Source of the DNA: a virus
Reading direction: 5' to 3' (one strand)
IMG/VR virus record: IMGVR_UViG_3300037493_004708
Location: 1-26,957 of that record
DNA: 26,957 bases
Position numbers and translations under genes: made by a program. This document shows positions 7,785 to 13,271 of this stretch, piece by piece. Position 1 is the stretch's first letter; the number at the start of each line of letters is the position of its first letter. Below the pieces are notes generated by a model. It worked only from the letters and a program-made list of their open reading frames with translations. It was not told the DNA's origin and did not search any database.

Positions 7785-8156
7785 ATGAAAGAAGAATTAA
7801 TTTTAAAATTAGTCCAAATACAAAATCAATTTAGATTTTTACATTGGCAAACATTTGGTGACGCTAAACACAGAGCTTATGGTGGAATCTATGACTCATT
7901 AGGTGAACTCATTGATAAATTTACTGAGTGTATGATGGGTAAATATGGTAGACCTGAGTTTGAAGCTGAGTTCTCATTAATGTTTCAAGATATTAAATCA
8001 TTAAGTGTACAAGATTTTATGGACGGAATTACTGAATTTTTAGTTTCAATGACGGACCAATTAGACCCAAGATATGATACGGACCTACTTAATCTTAGAG
8101 ATGAGATGTTAGGTGATATTAATCAATTAAAATACTTACTAACTTTAAAATTCTAA
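7785..8156 (+). CDS. Ferritin/Dps-like phage protein
   Basis: A 123-residue helical protein. Residues 18-21 FLHW, His29, Asp44 and Glu48 follow the order of Dps ferroxidase-centre ligands, with Dps-like spacing for the last three (15 and 4 residues); the first two His are three residues closer than in Escherichia coli Dps. Small T4-type phage proteins of this sort (I believe DUF5856) share the HW and YD-x-L-x2-(M/L)-x-D pattern. It could bind iron or another metal, or be a structural descendant without that activity. It lies 10 bases after the tagged protein and 1 base before the peptidoglycan-binding protein, so all three are probably one transcript. Confidence 0.75.
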   Translation: MKEELILKLVQIQNQFRFLHWQTFGDAKHRAYGGIYDSLGELIDKFTECMMGKYGRPEFEAEFSLMFQDIKSLSVQDFMDGITEFLVSMTDQLDPRYDTDLLNLRDEMLGDINQLKYLLTLKF

Positions 8157-8157
8157 T

Positions 8158-8523
8158 ATGACAAAAAAAATTATAAAATTAACAGAATCAGATTTAACAA
8201 GAATTGTTAAACGTGTAATAAAAGAACAAAGCGAAGAGTATAATTACAATAAGGCAATCCAATGTTTCTTAAATAAAAAAAGTATTAAAGATGATACAGG
8301 AAAACCATTAGTAATTGATGGAAGTATTGGTAATTATCCAAAATCTAAAAGTGCTCAAGCGATTGCAAAATATCAAAGTAAAATTGGTGTAGAAGCTGAC
8401 GGTGTTTGGGGTTATGATACAAATCAAAAAATGCCAAGTGCTGATAAGGTAATATTCAAACAATGTGTTTCAGACCATGGTGATATCCTTGATAAAGGAG
8501 CTCACTTTTTTGGGTTAGACTAA
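8158..8523 (+). CDS. Tagged peptidoglycan-binding-like protein
   Basis: A 121-residue protein. The N-terminal tag MTKKIIKLTESDLTRIVKRV is followed by IKE; the two hydrophobic-x-Glu sites are residues 8-10 and 21-23. The C-terminal half carries a peptidoglycan-binding type 1 signature: SAQAIAKYQSKIGVEADGVW then GYDT. This domain usually tethers cell-wall enzymes to murein, but no catalytic domain is present here. Together with the tag this suggests a virion component that meets the cell wall at infection (inference). Its stop overlaps the start of the DHH gene by one base (TAATG). Confidence 0.8.
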   Translation: MTKKIIKLTESDLTRIVKRVIKEQSEEYNYNKAIQCFLNKKSIKDDTGKPLVIDGSIGNYPKSKSAQAIAKYQSKIGVEADGVWGYDTNQKMPSADKVIFKQCVSDHGDILDKGAHFFGLD

Positions 8524-9920
8524 TGAAAAAAATACTCAAAGAGACAGGAATTAGAAATATTTCAGCCTTAAGAAAAAGATATCCTAAGGCTGAAATTTAT
8601 TTTCACCAAGATTTAGATGGTGTAACAACCGCTATCGCTATGAAAAGATACCTTGAAGACAATGGTATTGAAGTAGTTGGTTGTCACATAATTCAATATG
8701 GTGACAAAGAATTCTCTGTTAAAAAGAACGATGCTACTGGTGACACAATGCCAGTTCTTGTTGATTTTGCTCATGGTAAACCAATGTTTGTTATTCATAC
8801 AGACCACCATGATAGACAAGTGGGTGTTGAAAAGGGAACGTCAAAACAATTCAGAGGGGCTCGTTCAAATGTAGAAACAATTTCTCAAATTGTTTCACCA
8901 AAAGATTTATTTCCATCGTCAGACATATTATTAATCAATACTGTTGACTCAGCCGATTTTGCAAAACACGATATATCACCTGAAGAAGTTGTTAACTATC
9001 TATTCAGAGTTGATAATGACAAAACATTACAAAAGAATAAAATGTTATTGGGTTTTGTTATTAACAAATTACTTTTAGCGTTTAAAAACAAACCAGGATT
9101 TCTTGAAGAATTAGTTATGAATTCAGAACCATCTTTGATGTCAATTCTAACTAACATCAAATCATGGATGAAGAGAACTAACGCAGCCAAACCTGAAGAG
9201 TTACAAAAGAATGCTGAGAATTACAAACAATCAATGAAAAATTACCCAACTGTTAGTGATAACATTATTTTTCAATATGGTGGTGGTAACATGTTCAAAC
9301 CAGGTTCATACGATAGGTATACACCATTCAGAAATAATCCTGAAGCCGATTTCTTAATCATGGCTTGGCCAATGGGATTAGTTCAAGCATCTTGTAATCC
9401 TTTCAAAAAAGAAAGAGAATTAAAAGGTGTTAACTTGGGTGAAATTGCTCAAGAAGTTATAGGTAAATGGGAGGACCAACTAAAACAAAGAACAATTCCT
9501 TTATCGACTATTAAGTGGGTTAGTGAAACAGCCGTTGGACCTGAAAGTATCGGGTTCACATTCAAAGACTTTGAAGCATTATATAAAGATAAGTTTACCA
9601 CTATAGAAGGTGGTGAAAAAGTATTAGAACATATTCACGACATGATGGAAACACCATTCAAAGATTTAACTGAAGAACATAGAAATATGTTAGACAAAAT
9701 TGGAATTAATGCGTGGGATTTAATTCAATCAAATTCAGGTGGACACAAATGTATTACAAACATTTCTGGTTTAAATTATTTGGGTAGAAGTAAAAGACCA
9801 CCGTTAGCTCAAAATAGATATGACTCTGAAAGAGATGATTCACCTTCAGTTAAGTTTACAAAGATGATTGCAAATGAGTTTGAAAGAAAACTTAAAGAAA
9901 AAATCTCAGAATCAAAATAA
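8523..9920 (+). CDS. DHH-family phosphoesterase
   Basis: A 465-residue protein of the DHH superfamily. Visible motifs: HQDLDG at residues 28-33 (motif I), the Asp at 81 in VDFAHG (motif II), and TDHHD at 93-97 (the DHH motif III), plus NTVDSADFA (motif IV region). Near the C-terminus SGGHKCITNISG (about 405-416) resembles the GGH motif of the DHHA1 domain. These enzymes use two metal ions to cleave phosphodiesters; members include RecJ exonuclease, nanoRNases, pAp phosphatases and cyclic-dinucleotide phosphodiesterases. A role in recycling nucleotides, clearing short RNA, or destroying a host signalling nucleotide is possible. The sequence alone does not tell which. The protein is longer than a standard nanoRNase because of a central helical insert. 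Confidence 0.85.
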   Translation: MKKILKETGIRNISALRKRYPKAEIYFHQDLDGVTTAIAMKRYLEDNGIEVVGCHIIQYGDKEFSVKKNDATGDTMPVLVDFAHGKPMFVIHTDHHDRQVGVEKGTSKQFRGARSNVETISQIVSPKDLFPSSDILLINTVDSADFAKHDISPEEVVNYLFRVDNDKTLQKNKMLLGFVINKLLLAFKNKPGFLEELVMNSEPSLMSILTNIKSWMKRTNAAKPEELQKNAENYKQSMKNYPTVSDNIIFQYGGGNMFKPGSYDRYTPFRNNPEADFLIMAWPMGLVQASCNPFKKERELKGVNLGEIAQEVIGKWEDQLKQRTIPLSTIKWVSETAVGPESIGFTFKDFEALYKDKFTTIEGGEKVLEHIHDMMETPFKDLTEEHRNMLDKIGINAWDLIQSNSGGHKCITNISGLNYLGRSKRPPLAQNRYDSERDDSPSVKFTKMIANEFERKLKEKISESK

Positions 9921-10259
9921 GTATTCAACCGTATCACCTGGTTCAATCTCCAAGTATTCACAACTTCCACCTTCAATTTCCAATACAATATTTCCATTTC
10001 CACCGTAACTTGGACATTTATTACCATTACAAGGTGGACAGTTATAATGTATGTTTACAATAACATTATTTCTAATGATGAGAATATCTAATGGTATGAT
10101 ACAATCCTTCATCCAAAAAGATTGTTTGTCTCCACCCATTAAAAATAATAGACCCTCGAACGTAGCTCCAAATGTTTTATTCATCATCCCAATAGATTGA
10201 GATTCTTTATCTATTAAAGTTCTAACATTAAAAATATTGTCGTTGATTCTAACTTTCAT
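9912..10259 (-). CDS. DUF192 family protein
   Basis: A 115-residue protein with the DUF192 core: SIGMMNK, GLLFLM, SFWMKDCIIPLDIL (47-60) and VLEIEGG ending in GDTVEYLF. Cellular members are usually exported and have a signal peptide; this one has none. It also carries an unusual Cys cluster, CPPCNGNKC at 74-82, that could bind a metal. The molecular function of DUF192 is not established. The gene converges on the DHH gene and the two coding regions overlap by 9 bases. A TATTTATA motif ends 3 bases before the ATG. Confidence 0.9.
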   Translation of the reverse strand: MKVRINDNIFNVRTLIDKESQSIGMMNKTFGATFEGLLFLMGGDKQSFWMKDCIIPLDILIIRNNVIVNIHYNCPPCNGNKCPSYGGNGNIVLEIEGGSCEYLEIEPGDTVEYLF

Positions 10260-10262
10260 ACC

Positions 10263-10270
10263 TATAAATA
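10263..10270 (-). promoter_or_regulatory. TATTTATA start-proximal motif
   Basis: On the minus strand TATTTATA ends 3 bases before the DUF192 ATG. It has the same geometry as the copies at 1431, 11666, 17026 and 20768. Confidence 0.4.
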
Positions 10271-10319
10271 CAAATAATAGTGGAAGATGTGTTGATTTAA
10301 ACTTTTTTATAAAAAAAAT

Positions 10320-10350
10320 TTGACTTATCTATAAAAATATAGTACTTTTG
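10320..10350 (+). promoter_or_regulatory. Bacteroidota-type promoter 1 of 4 (RNA region)
   Basis: TTG (10320-10322), a 20-base spacer and TACTTTTG (10343-10350). No protein start follows within 300 bases, so it must serve the RNA genes or a short RNA of its own. Confidence 0.7.
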
Positions 10351-10422
10351 AAATTATTGGGCATATTTATTATTTCAGTCAGAAATGACGGACATCCCCA
10401 AAAAAAGTTTCATAATATATAT

Positions 10423-10453
10423 TTGACAAAATGAGAATTTTGTTTTAACTTTG
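10423..10453 (+). promoter_or_regulatory. Bacteroidota-type promoter 2 of 4 (RNA region)
   Basis: TTG (10423-10425), a 20-base spacer and TAACTTTG (10446-10453). The 50 bases downstream hold two small hairpins (10462-10479 and 10485-10503) and no reading frame. Confidence 0.7.
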
Positions 10454-10501
10454 TGAAACAATTGAGATGAGAGTCTCAAAAAAAAAATGTCCCACAGACA
10501 T

Positions 10502-10532
10502 TTGATTATTTCAAAAAATAGTTTTATCTTTG
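10502..10532 (+). promoter_or_regulatory. Bacteroidota-type promoter 3 of 4 (tRNA promoter)
   Basis: TTG (10502-10504), a 20-base spacer and TATCTTTG (10525-10532), 40 bases before the initiator tRNA. Its leader carries AGTTCTTTTAC (10550-10560), similar to the boxA-like site of the large RNA. Confidence 0.75.
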
Positions 10533-10571
10533 TGGGACATTACTTTGAAAGTTCTTTTACTTAAGATATAT

Positions 10572-10645
10572 CGCGAGTTGGTGTAATGGTAACATAATGG
10601 GCTCATAACCCATAGTTCTGAGTTCGAGTCTCGGGTTCGCAACCA
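10572..10645 (+). tRNA. Initiator tRNA-fMet (anticodon CAT), CCA encoded
   Basis: A complete 74-base cloverleaf: acceptor CGCGAGT / GTTCGCA, D arm GTGT-AATGGTA-ACAT, anticodon arm ATGGG-CTCATAA-CCCAT, T arm CTGAG-TTCGAGT-CTCGG, then A and an encoded CCA. Two initiator hallmarks are visible: position 1 and 72 are C and A and cannot pair, and the anticodon stem ends in three G-C pairs (GGG/CCC) next to the loop. The first protects formyl-Met-tRNA from peptidyl-tRNA hydrolase and elongation factor Tu, the second directs it to the ribosomal P site. The 11-24 pair is T-A rather than the usual purine-pyrimidine order of initiators. If read as an elongator with a one-base shift, the CCA would be misplaced, so the initiator reading is favoured. 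Confidence 0.92.
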
Positions 10646-10666
10646 AAAAAAAAGTTTACAAAAGAT

Positions 10667-10697
10667 TTGACAAATCAAAAAAATTGTTTTATCTTTG
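10667..10697 (+). promoter_or_regulatory. Bacteroidota-type promoter 4 of 4 (large RNA promoter)
   Basis: TTG (10667-10669), a 20-base spacer and TATCTTTG (10690-10697), between the tRNA and the large structured RNA. Expected transcription start is about 10702-10705. Confidence 0.75.
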
Positions 10698-10714
10698 TAG
10701 ACCAATTAATAAAA

Positions 10715-10725
10715 CGTTCTTTGAA
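10715..10725 (+). promoter_or_regulatory. boxA-like antitermination site
   Basis: CGTTCTTTGAA lies about 12 bases after the expected transcription start. It resembles the boxA element of rRNA operon leaders, where NusB/S10 binding prevents premature Rho termination of untranslated RNA. A related AGTTCTTTTAC precedes the tRNA. The resemblance to Bacteroidota rRNA leaders is from memory and needs comparison. Confidence 0.45.
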
Positions 10726-11621
10726 TTAAAGATATTTATCCGTTCAGTAGTTGATTATGAGACCTTTGGGTTGATTATGAGACATTTAACCTGATAAAGA
10801 TAATCGGCCGTATATGGTCGTTAAATAAACCACGAAAGTGGGATAAAGTGAACCTGTTGTGTTAACAGGATTGCGGCTTCGGAAACGGAGCTCGAGTATA
10901 CAAGCGAGATATCATTTTTGCTTTAGTAACCGAGGGTAACACTGTAGGTGAAGAGTTGAGATGACCAAGCGATGTGGGTCGTTTGGTTGAGGTGGGAACA
11001 CTAATAAGAATAACTCGTAGGAATCTTGTAAGAAGTGAGACCTCCAATCTTATCATTGCGAATTCCAATACGAAAGTGGGTTTAAAACCGAAAGGTAAGA
11101 GGTCGTACAGGTGGTGCTGGTGATTCCTTCTTAAAGTCTCTACCAAGGGATTTAAGATGAAACAAACTTGAAGTATGGAGATGGGGACATCTCAAGGAGT
11201 AGTATAGTATTTTGTCGTTCAAAAGATGACGGAGCTTACGGTGGACCACTACTTCTATCATCCACGACACACAAACTTATAATTTACAATGTTAATGTAA
11301 AAGTTATACTAAAAACTATAAGCAAAAGTGTCCATCAGGTTTTGATGAAAGTCGCCTACACAGTCATGGGTTGTCCATGGCACACCGAGACCGCAAGTCA
11401 GAGTGTATTTTTACCAAAAACCTCTAAGGGGTCGAACCCTGAGTCAGTTCGCAAGATTGAAGAGAGTAGAGTAGTAAAAGAGTAGTTAAAACCTTTAGGA
11501 GTGATTGGTCTAACCAATCGGCGATGAGAGTTACCATTCAAAAGATGGTGGAAACGAAGGGAACCACATAATCCTTCCAAAGATTCTCAAAAACAGGTAT
11601 ATTCTCAACCTTTTAGCCATC

Positions 11622-11654
11622 AAACCCTATCTGTTAATTCAGGTAGGGTTTTTT
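11622..11654 (+). terminator. Intrinsic terminator of the large RNA
   Basis: AAACCCTA and TAGGGTTT form an 8-bp outer stem with an inner CTG/CAG, followed by six T residues. It closes the large RNA transcript. Confidence 0.92.
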
Positions 11655-11665
11655 GTTTTATGGGA

Positions 11666-11673
11666 TATTTATT
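11666..11673 (+). promoter_or_regulatory. TATTTATT start-proximal motif
   Basis: TATTTATT ends 3 bases before the ATG at 11677, directly after the terminator. The 11650-11673 stretch copies 6674-6697 with one inserted base. Confidence 0.45.
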
Positions 11674-11676
11674 GAT

Positions 11677-12243
11677 ATGAAAATAGTGATAACCGAACAA
11701 CAATTTAATGCCATATTTGAGAGTGATTCAAAAGAACAACTAACTGAAAAATGTTGGGCTGGTTATAAAAAAGACGGTATGAAAACCATGTTTGGTAAAA
11801 AATATCCTAATTGTGTAAAAGAAGAATCTGAGGAAACAAATGAAGCTTCAAGTCCTGTGCAACAAGCTGCAATTGCCATCAATATGAAGAAGAAGGGTAT
11901 TAAACCCAAAAACAAAACTTTATATGAAGATGAATATGGTTCAGTTGAGGAGACCAATTTTATTATTGGTGATTTAATAACCGAAGCAGAATATCAAGGA
12001 AGAAAAGTTCAGTTGGGTAAAATAATGCAAGGTGACATTAAAAAGTTCAAAGTATATGTTAAGAATGATAAAGGTAAGGTTGTTAAGGTAAACTTTGGTT
12101 TTGGTGGAAAATCTGCACATGGTAAAATAATGAGGATTAAGAAGAATAATCCTGAAAGAAGAAAATCGTTTAGAGCAAGACACAATTGTGATACTCCTGG
12201 TCCAAGATGGAAACCAAGATATTGGGCATGTAGAACATGGTAA
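11677..12243 (+). CDS. Tagged conserved phage protein with C-terminal Cys/Trp motif
   Basis: A 188-residue protein. The N-terminal tag MKIVITEQQFNAIFE has hydrophobic-x-Glu sites at residues 5-7 (ITE) and 22-24 (LTE). It is followed by CWAGYKKDGMKTMFGKKYPN and CV, a Cys-containing block. The middle is variable and Lys/Ala-rich. The C-terminal ~75 residues are basic and look strongly conserved in kind (KKFKVYVKNDKGKVVKVNFG, then RARHNCDTPGPRWKPRYW). The C-terminal domain is, to my recollection, common in marine phage proteins of unknown role. Its Cys/His pairs (HNC, WAC) may bind a metal or nucleic acid. The start at 11677 is chosen because an upstream ATG would place the first residues inside the terminator. 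Confidence 0.85.
   Translation: MKIVITEQQFNAIFESDSKEQLTEKCWAGYKKDGMKTMFGKKYPNCVKEESEETNEASSPVQQAAIAINMKKKGIKPKNKTLYEDEYGSVEETNFIIGDLITEAEYQGRKVQLGKIMQGDIKKFKVYVKNDKGKVVKVNFGFGGKSAHGKIMRIKKNNPERRKSFRARHNCDTPGPRWKPRYWACRTW
12199..12224 (+). repeat. 26-bp direct repeat, copy 1
   Basis: GGTCCAAGATGGAAACCAAG followed by ATATTG; it recurs at 12378-12403 with two mismatches. Copy 1 encodes GPRWKPRY in the conserved C-terminus of the protein ending at 12243. Confidence 0.8.
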
Positions 12244-12244
12244 T

Positions 12245-12418
12245 ATGAAAAAAATAATTATTGTATTAATGTTATTGGTTATTTCAGGTTGTAACAGGAA
12301 ACATTATACTAAAAAACATCCTTGGCAACCAAAAAGAACACACCGTCTTGATTCAAGATACGAGAGATGTTATAATTGGTCCGAGACGGAAACCAAGATA
12401 TTGTATATTTATAAATAA
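12245..12418 (+). CDS. Small lipoprotein
   Basis: A 57-residue protein, MKKIIIVLMLLVISGCNRKH at its start: a short basic n-region, a hydrophobic core and a lipobox ISGC with the lipidated Cys at residue 16. The mature part is only about 40 residues, basic and aromatic (KKHPWQPKRTHRLD). It would sit in the inner or outer membrane. The last third is encoded by copy 2 of the 26-bp repeat but in another frame, so the C-terminus may be a product of that duplication. It begins one base after the upstream stop. Confidence 0.75.
   Translation: MKKIIIVLMLLVISGCNRKHYTKKHPWQPKRTHRLDSRYERCYNWSETETKILYIYK
12378..12403 (+). repeat. 26-bp direct repeat, copy 2
   Basis: GGTCCGAGACGGAAACCAAG followed by ATATTG, matching 12199-12224 in 24 of 26 bases. 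Here it is read in a different frame (WSETETKIL) at the end of the small lipoprotein gene. Confidence 0.8.
12406..12413 (+). promoter_or_regulatory. TATTTATA start-proximal motif
   Basis: TATTTATA ends 10 bases before the ATG at 12424; it overlaps the 3' end of the lipoprotein gene. Confidence 0.35.
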
Positions 12419-12423
12419 AAATT

Positions 12424-13203
12424 ATGAACAAAGAAAAATTTATTCTTCAAGAAGAAATTAATAGAATGAAAAAACTTGCAACTTATGACAAGTCAAAAAC
12501 CTTGAACGAACAAAGTATTACTGAAGTAACGGCAGGGGAAATGGAGGCAAGTGGGGCAAGATACAATGATAATGTTGCAAATAATGTAAAGAACATGGCT
12601 CTTGTCAAGGCTAAATCACCAAAGTTTCCATGTATTTATTACAAGAAAGATAATTTGAATACTGAAGGACGTTATACACAAGCAAACATGGACTTTGTTA
12701 GATTGTTTAACCCCAACTCAATTGTTGTTTATTGGGAAAATAATACAATTAAAGAATATGTTAGAAATGGAAATGCATCAGGTGCCGAAACAAAAAAAGG
12801 TACTTGGAAATGTAAATCGGATAATTCAGGAGTTGATGTTGTTTGGGCCAATAATACCCCCGAGCAACCTAAGACAGAACAAGCAAAAAAACCCCCATTA
12901 AAGGCAGCAGGACAATCAACACCAAATACAACAGGAAGTAGTATCGGTGTTATTTACCAATATGAATATCCAAAAGATACAAAATATCGTTATGGTGTAA
13001 AAGATAAAAAATGGTTTGGTAAGAACTTGGCCAATGGAAGAGAATTTGATTTATCAACTATTACAACAACTATTGCCAATTTGAACAGACAATTTCCAAA
13101 TGCGATGACACAGGTGGAAGAACCACCACTACCGGCAGAAAAACCTGCGGCCTCAAATCCCGAAACAGCAACACCAGGTGTTGTACAGGAACCGACAAAA
13201 TAA
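12424..13203 (+). CDS. Tagged putative virion protein
   Basis: A 259-residue protein starting MNKEKFILQEEINRMKKL. The 'LQEEI-x-RMK' block is the same kind of tag as in the proteins at 6713, 8158 and 11677, with hydrophobic-x-Glu sites at residues 8-10 (LQE) and 27-29 (LNE). A compact region with Cys at KFPCIYYKKD and TWKC (about 65-130) may form a small beta domain. A Pro/Gln/Lys linker follows, then a second small domain (about 175-225, YRYGVKDKKWFGKNL) and a Pro-rich tail. The function is unknown. A terminator follows directly. Confidence 0.8.
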   Translation: MNKEKFILQEEINRMKKLATYDKSKTLNEQSITEVTAGEMEASGARYNDNVANNVKNMALVKAKSPKFPCIYYKKDNLNTEGRYTQANMDFVRLFNPNSIVVYWENNTIKEYVRNGNASGAETKKGTWKCKSDNSGVDVVWANNTPEQPKTEQAKKPPLKAAGQSTPNTTGSSIGVIYQYEYPKDTKYRYGVKDKKWFGKNLANGREFDLSTITTTIANLNRQFPNAMTQVEEPPLPAEKPAASNPETATPGVVQEPTK

Positions 13204-13212
13204 TAAACTTGA

Positions 13213-13238
13213 CCCTCACAGAAATGTGGGGGTTTTTT
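13213..13238 (+). terminator. Intrinsic terminator
   Basis: CCCTCACA / TGTGGGGG stem (one G-T pair) with a GAAA loop and a run of six T residues. The last TTG of the T-run doubles as the -33 element of the next promoter. Confidence 0.9.
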
Positions 13239-13266
13239 GTTTATATCAAAATTTATATTATCTTTG
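13237..13266 (+). promoter_or_regulatory. Bacteroidota-type promoter of smpB, near-leaderless
   Basis: TTG (13237-13239), a 19-base spacer and TATCTTTG (13259-13266). The -7 box ends 5 bases before the smpB ATG, leaving no room for a ribosome binding site. Confidence 0.75.
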
Positions 13267-13271
13267 TTCCC

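Larger units (their letters stand above)
10704..11654 (+). ncRNA. Giant structured noncoding RNA, GOLLD/ROOL-like
   Basis: About 950 bases between a promoter and a strong intrinsic terminator contain no credible protein gene: the open frames are short, on both strands, without start signals, and their composition is unlike the neighbours. The base composition is clearly less AT-rich than the coding regions. Many local hairpins are visible: 10805-10820, 10830-10841 (CCAC-GAAA-GTGG), 10853-10869 (6 bp), 10964-10987 (9 bp), 11178-11193 (GAGATG-GGGA-CATCTC), 11365-11379, 11503-11519 (GATTGG/CCAATC) and 11533-11549. Two have GNRA loops, as does a short ACC-GAAA-GGT at 11087-11096. A 14-base direct repeat lies at 10750-10763 and 10770-10783, and its GATTATG could pair with CATAATC at 11567-11573 to close the molecule. 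Size, terminator and position beside a phage tRNA match the GOLLD and ROOL giant RNAs; I cannot tell which class, or whether it is a new one. Confidence 0.7.

Noticed and set aside
10462-10479. Terminator between promoters 2 and 3
   Set aside because: The TTGAGA/TCTCAA hairpin is followed by A residues on the plus strand, and on the minus strand the T-run lies before the stem, so it terminates neither strand.
11408-11440. T-arm-like sequence GGGGTCGAACCCT, possible second tRNA
   Set aside because: No matching acceptor, D or anticodon arm could be built around it; it is a local hairpin of the large RNA.
11168-11485. Open frame of 105 codons inside the large RNA, and several minus-strand frames between 10862 and 11580
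   Set aside because: No start signal, odd composition (many Ser, Val, His, Pro) unlike phage proteins here, and they cross the hairpins of the structured RNA. They are chance frames in a less AT-rich region.
10704-11654. tmRNA as an explanation of the large RNA, suggested by the nearby smpB
   Set aside because: It is two to three times longer than usual tmRNAs, and neither a tRNA-Ala-like acceptor with a final T arm nor a tag-peptide frame ending in AA-stop could be found.
13209-13271. Longer SmpB starting upstream
   Set aside because: The extra residues would be encoded by the terminator hairpin and the promoter, and have no SmpB similarity.
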